A stretch of DNA of 64,000 bases, from contig NW_006767444.1 of NCBI RefSeq assembly GCF_000264995.1, positions 746,396 to 810,395 on the forward strand, read 5' to 3'. Under the pieces are notes generated by a model. That model was not told the DNA's origin. It searched no databases and saw only the letters and a list, made by a program, of their open reading frames with translations. Position 1 is the first letter of the stretch; each line of letters begins with the position of its first letter. The stretch comes from Punctularia strigosozonata HHB-11173 SS5 (taxonomy: Eukaryota; Basidiomycota; Agaricomycetes; Corticiales; Punctulariaceae). Positions 60,261 to 64,000 of the stretch are shown here, one piece after another. The translations under genes and the position numbers were made by a program.

Positions 60261-62354
60261 GTGCTGACAGTTTCACTGGAGAGCCACAGACGAATCGTTC
60301 AAGCCTTCATCCCCGAACATAACCACCGCCTGCCGCGCGCCGGAGGTGCCGAGAACGCCGCCTATCGTGCTCAGGCCGCTCCTGGCTCCTCCGCCGCCCA
60401 GGACGTCGTTTGCGACTTCTGCGGCTACAAGGGTCACTCGGAGGCCACCTGCCATCGCCGGAGCGCCGCCAGGGACGCCGCACGCAAGGAGATCGCGGAA
60501 CGCGAGTCAGGACGTCGCACGCCGCGCTCTCAGACCGCCAAGGCCGCCTCTGAGGCCCAGGACCCCCCCGGCTCTCCCCAGACCGCCGGACAGGCCGTCC
60601 ACGTCGAGCTGACTGGCAATGCAAGTGTCTCCTCGTTGTCTGAGCCCCTTCCCGCCGTTCTAGACGTCACCAGCGCTGACTGGACCGCCGATACAGGGGC
60701 CACTGCTCGTATGACGCCTCACTGTCACTGGTTCGTCTCCTACATGCCCTGCAACGTCCCCATTCGCCTCGCCGACTCGAAACTCGTCTACGCCGTCGGT
60801 GTTGGCTCGGTTCGCTTCCAGCCGGTGGTGGAGGGTCAGGAATCGCGTCGAGTGGAGTGGACCAGGGTGCTACACATCCCAGAGCTTCGCTCTAACCTCC
60901 TATCAGTCCTGTATCTCACTCAGCACAAATCCATTCGCGTTGCGATCACCAGGGGCCTTATGGCCTTCGTTCGAGGCACCACCACGCTTTTCCTCGCGTC
61001 TGTGAGCGATTCCAACGCCGCCATCGTCAACGGGCCTACCCTGCCGGCCCTGGAGCACGCCCAGCCCGCCAGCACCTGCACCTTAGACCTCGAGCTCTGG
61101 CATCGGCGCTTCGGGCACGTCAACGTCGACTATGTGCGCCGGATGCTGAAGGAGGACAGCGTCTCTGGCCTCGAGCTCGACTCGGACGCCGCTCCAGACG
61201 CCATCTGCGAGCCTTGCATCTCGGGCAAGCTGCACCGACCTCCTGTGCCTCTGAGGGCCTCCCGGCGCGCGTCAGAGGCCCTGGGTCTCGTTCACATGGA
61301 TGTTCACGGCCCTATCCCTGTCCAGACGCCTGAAGGGTACCGATACTGGGTGATCTTCGTCGACGATGCCCACCGCTTCTGGGTGGTGGTGCTGTTCCGG
61401 TGCAAGAGCGACGCATTCCAGGCCTTCCTGCGCCTCAAGGCCTTTGCTGAGCATCTCACCGGACGCAAGATCGGCGCACTACGCGACGACAAGGGCGGCG
61501 AGTTCATCTCGAAGGAGTGGGACGACCTCTGCACCTCCGAAGGCATCCGACGCGAGCACAGCGTCCGCAACGAGCCCCACCAGAACGGCGTCGCCGAACG
61601 CGCCAACCGGACTCTGGCCGAGGGCGCCACCACTCTCCTCAGCGAGTCCAACCTCCCTCCATCGTTCTGTGGCCTCGCCGTCGCCGTCTACGTCCATGTG
61701 CACAACAGGACACCCTCCGCTGCCCTGCCCAAGGGGGCAACACCCTACTTTGGCTGGTACCGGGTCAAGCCCTCTGTGGAACGCCTGCGGGTCTTCGGGT
61801 GCGTTGCCTACGTTAACATCCAGAAGGACAAGCGCCGCGGCCTCTCCTCCCACTCTGAGAAGTGCATCTTCGTCGGCTACGCGGAGGACTACAAGGCCTG
61901 GCTCTTCTACAACCCAGACACCCGCAAGCGGATCATCTCTAACGCCGCTATCTTTGACGAGCGGTACTTCCCCAGAGCGTGTTCTACCGCCAGCTGGGAC
62001 TCTGCTGCCTCCGACTTCGTTCTCTGCGCCCTGCCTTTGCTGCACGGTGCTCCTCGCTCTCCTCCTGACGCACCTGCGCCGGTTCCGGGAGGAGATATGG
62101 CACCACCGCCGTTTCAGGATGCTCAGGACCTCCCTGAACCGGGGGGAGATCTGGAACCGCCTCATGTGCCGCCTGTCGCTCCTGCCAGAGTCGAGACTCC
62201 TCCGCCGTCTCCTGAGGCTTCGTCCTTGCCTCCCACTGGTTCTGCCTCGCCTGAGGCCTCCCCATCGCCTGTCCCTCGCTCTGCAGCGCCGTCACCGGAC
62301 CCGGAGCACGCTCCTACGCCTCCTGAACGCCCTCCGACGCCATGCTGGTGCTAG
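60261..62354 (+). pseudogene. Copia Gag-protease-integrase frame (N-terminus missing)
   Basis: A 697-codon open frame without a genuine ATG start: it reads out of the LTR remnant (SLESHRRIVQAF) because the Gag N-terminus is gone. Domains in order: zinc knuckle CDFCGYKGHSEATCH (about residue 50), aspartic protease ADTGATARMT (about 150), VLHIPELRSNLLSVLYLTQH, the integrase zinc finger (LWHRRFGHVN ... CEPCISGKLH, about 285-325), the catalytic core (HMDVHGPIP, RDDKGGEFIS, HQNGVAERANRTL; Asp-Asp-Glu present), GYAEDYKAWLFYNP, and a Pro-rich spacer. TAG at 62352-62354. The next frame starts the RT region. Confidence 0.85.
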
Positions 62355-63206
62355 CTGGCCTCGACACCGTCTACGCCGCTCCTTCGTCGCCGGACCACCT
62401 CTCCTTCCCTCAGAGCCTCGAGGCCGCCTTCCAGGCTTGCGCACTGAAGGCTGAGGCGCGGGGCAACGAGCCTAGGTCTTTCCGCGAGGCCATGAAGCGT
62501 CCTGACTCGGATCTGTGGTACAAGGTCGCCATGGAGGAGATCGAGGCCCACATCGCCAATGGGTGCCCTACTCTACCTGGCGATCTGCACTCGCCCCGAC
62601 ATCTCCTACGCCGTCAGCGTTCTCTCTCGCTTCACCAGCAACCCTGGCCCGGCTCACTGGAAGGCCGTGAAGCACCTCTTCCGCTACCTGCGGGGCACGC
62701 TCGACCTGCGCATCCGGTACACTCCTGACGACTCCGGCGAGCTCTTCAGCTCGTTCTGCAATGCTGACCACGGCGGCAACCCGGACAACGGCCGCTCTAC
62801 CTCTGGCTACGTCCTCAAGGTCGGTACCGGCGCCGTGAGCTGGAGCTCGAAGCTTCAGACCGTCGTAGTCCTCTCCACCACTGAGGCCGAGTATGTGGCC
62901 GCCTGCTATGCCAGCGAGGAGGTCATCTAGCTCCGCAACCTCCTCACTGAGGTCGGCTTCGATGTCAGCTCCTCCTGTATGCTCCGCATCGACAACCAGT
63001 CTGCTCTCTCTGTGGCGAAGAACCCGGAACATCATGGGCGCATGAAGCACCTCGACCTAGCCTTCTACTGCCTTAGGGACGCCGTTGAGGCAAAGAAAAT
63101 CTCTGTCAGCTACATCCCCACGGCGGAGATGCCTGCCGACTTGCTCACCAAGTCTCTGGATCGCTCGAAGGTGGAGGCCTGCAGGGGTTTGATGGGATTA
63201 GCTTGA
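62342..63206 (+). pseudogene. Copia RT remnant fused to RNase H
   Basis: MLVLAGLDTVYAAPSS begins the RT region, with FREAMKRPDSDLWYKVAMEEIE. At 62563 the sequence jumps from IEAHIANG straight to GALLYLAICTRPDISYA, near the end of RT, so the whole catalytic RT centre (including the YxDD box) is missing. The RNase H part is good: CNADHGGNPDNGRSTSGY, LSTTEAEYVAACYASEEVI. A TAG at 62928-62930 interrupts it, and LRIDNQSALSVAKNPEHHGR and LLTKSLDRSKVEACRGLMG follow to the stop at 63204-63206. Confidence 0.8.
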
Positions 63207-63228
63207 GAGTTGCCTCGTCAGGGGGGAG

Positions 63229-63474
63229 TGCTGCCTGTGGTGACTTGCCAGCTCTCTGGCGCTTATTTCGCATGGCTGTGGCTGCTTTAGCTTGTAGGCT
63301 GTGCTGACAGTTTTACTGGAGAGCCACAGACGAGTTGGGCACTTCATTCTGCTCACTGTCTGTGCTCTCCAGGTAGGATAGCCCTCTCCATGTATTTACT
63401 TCATTCTGCTCACTGTCTGTGCTCTCCAGCTTGTTCTTGAGTGTTGTCCAGCTGCTAGACGCCCTCAGACAACA
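63229..63474 (+). repeat. Copia 3' LTR with an internal direct repeat
   Basis: 246 bp, from TGCTGCCTGTGG to AGACAACA. A 32-bp block (ACTTCATTCTGCTCACTGTC...) occurs at 63341-63372 and again at 63398-63429, with a 25-bp spacer. The 187-bp copy at 50500-50686 has the block once. Confidence 0.8.
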
Positions 63475-64000
63475 CAGAGAGCGGCCCACTTGGCTGTAGG
63501 AGCGAAGGTTTCGTCGAAGTCGACTCAGGGGCGCTGGCTGAACGAGGCGTGCCTTGTAGCGCTCCACAGAACCGTCGGCCTTGCGCTTGATCTTGAAAAC
63601 CCAGCGGGAACCGATGGCCTTGCGTCCGGGAGGCAGCTGGACCAGCTCCCAAGTCCCATTGGCGATGTGGGCCTCGATCTCCTCCATGGCGACCTTGTAC
63701 CACAGATCCGAGTCAGGACGCTTCATGGCCTCGCGGAAAGACCTAGGCTCGTTGCCCCGCGCCTCAGCCTTCAGTGCGCAAGCCTGGAAGGCGGCCTCGA
63801 GGCTCTGAGGGAAGGAGAGGTGGTCCGGCGACGAAGGAGTGGCGTAGACGGTGTCGAGGCCAGCTAGCACCAGCATGGCGTCGGAGGGCGTTCAGGAGGC
63901 GTAGGAGCGTGCTCCGGGTCCGGTGACGGCGCTGCAGAGCGAGGGACAGGCGATGGGGAGGCCTCAGGCGAGGCAGAACCAGTGGGAGGCGAGGACGAAG
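63475..64000 (-). mobile_element. Antisense Copia copy (RT start), cut by the neighbouring LTR
   Basis: The minus strand from 64000 repeats the Pro-rich spacer and RT start of the element at 62218-62563 with no length difference (346 bp). It then continues past the other element's deletion into TWELVQLPPGRKAIGSRWVF, KIKRKADGSVERYKARL and, after a small frame break, VDFDETFAPTAKWAAL. At 63475 it abuts the LTR end AGACAACA. The older Copia was therefore interrupted inside RT by the LTR element to its left. It runs off the right edge of the window. Confidence 0.75.

Larger units (their letters stand above)
60189..63474 (+). mobile_element. Internally deleted Copia (Ty1/Copia) LTR retrotransposon
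   Basis: Left LTR remnant starts TGTTGTCT at 60189 and breaks off after CCACAGACGA (about 60290). The right LTR, 63229-63474, follows a purine tract (GGGGGGAG) and ends AGACAACA. Between them: the Gag end with a CCHC knuckle, protease, integrase, the very start of RT, then RNase H. The Gag N-terminus and most of RT are deleted, so the element is non-autonomous. GC content is high compared with the surrounding repeats, suggesting a younger insertion than the LINEs. Confidence 0.85.

Overview
The window looks like nuclear DNA of a filamentous basidiomycete, most likely an Agaricomycete. Evidence: protein genes cut by many introns of about 50-60 nt, tight gene packing on both strands, fungal-type core genes, and a repeat block made of fungal LINE, Copia and TA-target DNA-transposon sequences. 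The species cannot be named from the sequence alone.

The left half (about 0.9-29.5 kb) is a gene-dense euchromatic block. In order it holds a class I DAHP synthase (-), a PIH1/Nop17 R2TP-complex protein (-), a two-zinc-finger RanBP2-type protein (-), an unrecognised gene (-), a UPF1-like SF1 helicase (-), an F-box protein (+), the RNA polymerase II degradation factor DEF1 (-), TFIIE beta TFA2 (+), choline-phosphate cytidylyltransferase PCT1 (+), a MAP-kinase-phosphatase-like dual-specificity phosphatase (-) and the deadenylase subunit PAN3 (+). DEF1 and TFA2 are head to head only 175 bp apart. The TFA2 and PAN3 models need GC-AG introns to keep conserved sequence in frame. The DAHP synthase promoter carries a Gcn4/Cpc1-type motif.

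The right half (about 29.55-64 kb) starts directly after the PAN3 stop and is a graveyard of nested mobile elements with lower and patchier GC. Best resolved is a three-level nest. An old open frame was interrupted by a degenerate LINE (ORF1, an extra small ORF, ORF2 with endonuclease/RT/RNase H), flanked by a 15-bp direct repeat next to a poly(A) tail. That LINE was itself split at a TA dinucleotide by a 3.4-kb DNA transposon with 27-bp terminal inverted repeats and a DDE transposase. Further on are an antisense 5'-truncated LINE of the same kind, a family of Copia elements sharing an LTR that begins TGTTGTCT and ends AGACAACA (one solo LTR, one truncated LTR, one internally deleted element, and an older antisense copy it has landed in), a MITE-like inverted-repeat element, diverged LTRs of another family, a GC-rich captured gene fragment, a helicase fragment, and two unrecognised decayed genes.

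Gene boundaries in the left half were set by joining exons across GT-AG (or GC-AG) sites so that conserved motifs stay in frame. The spans given are start codon to stop codon including introns. No cDNA was available to confirm them.
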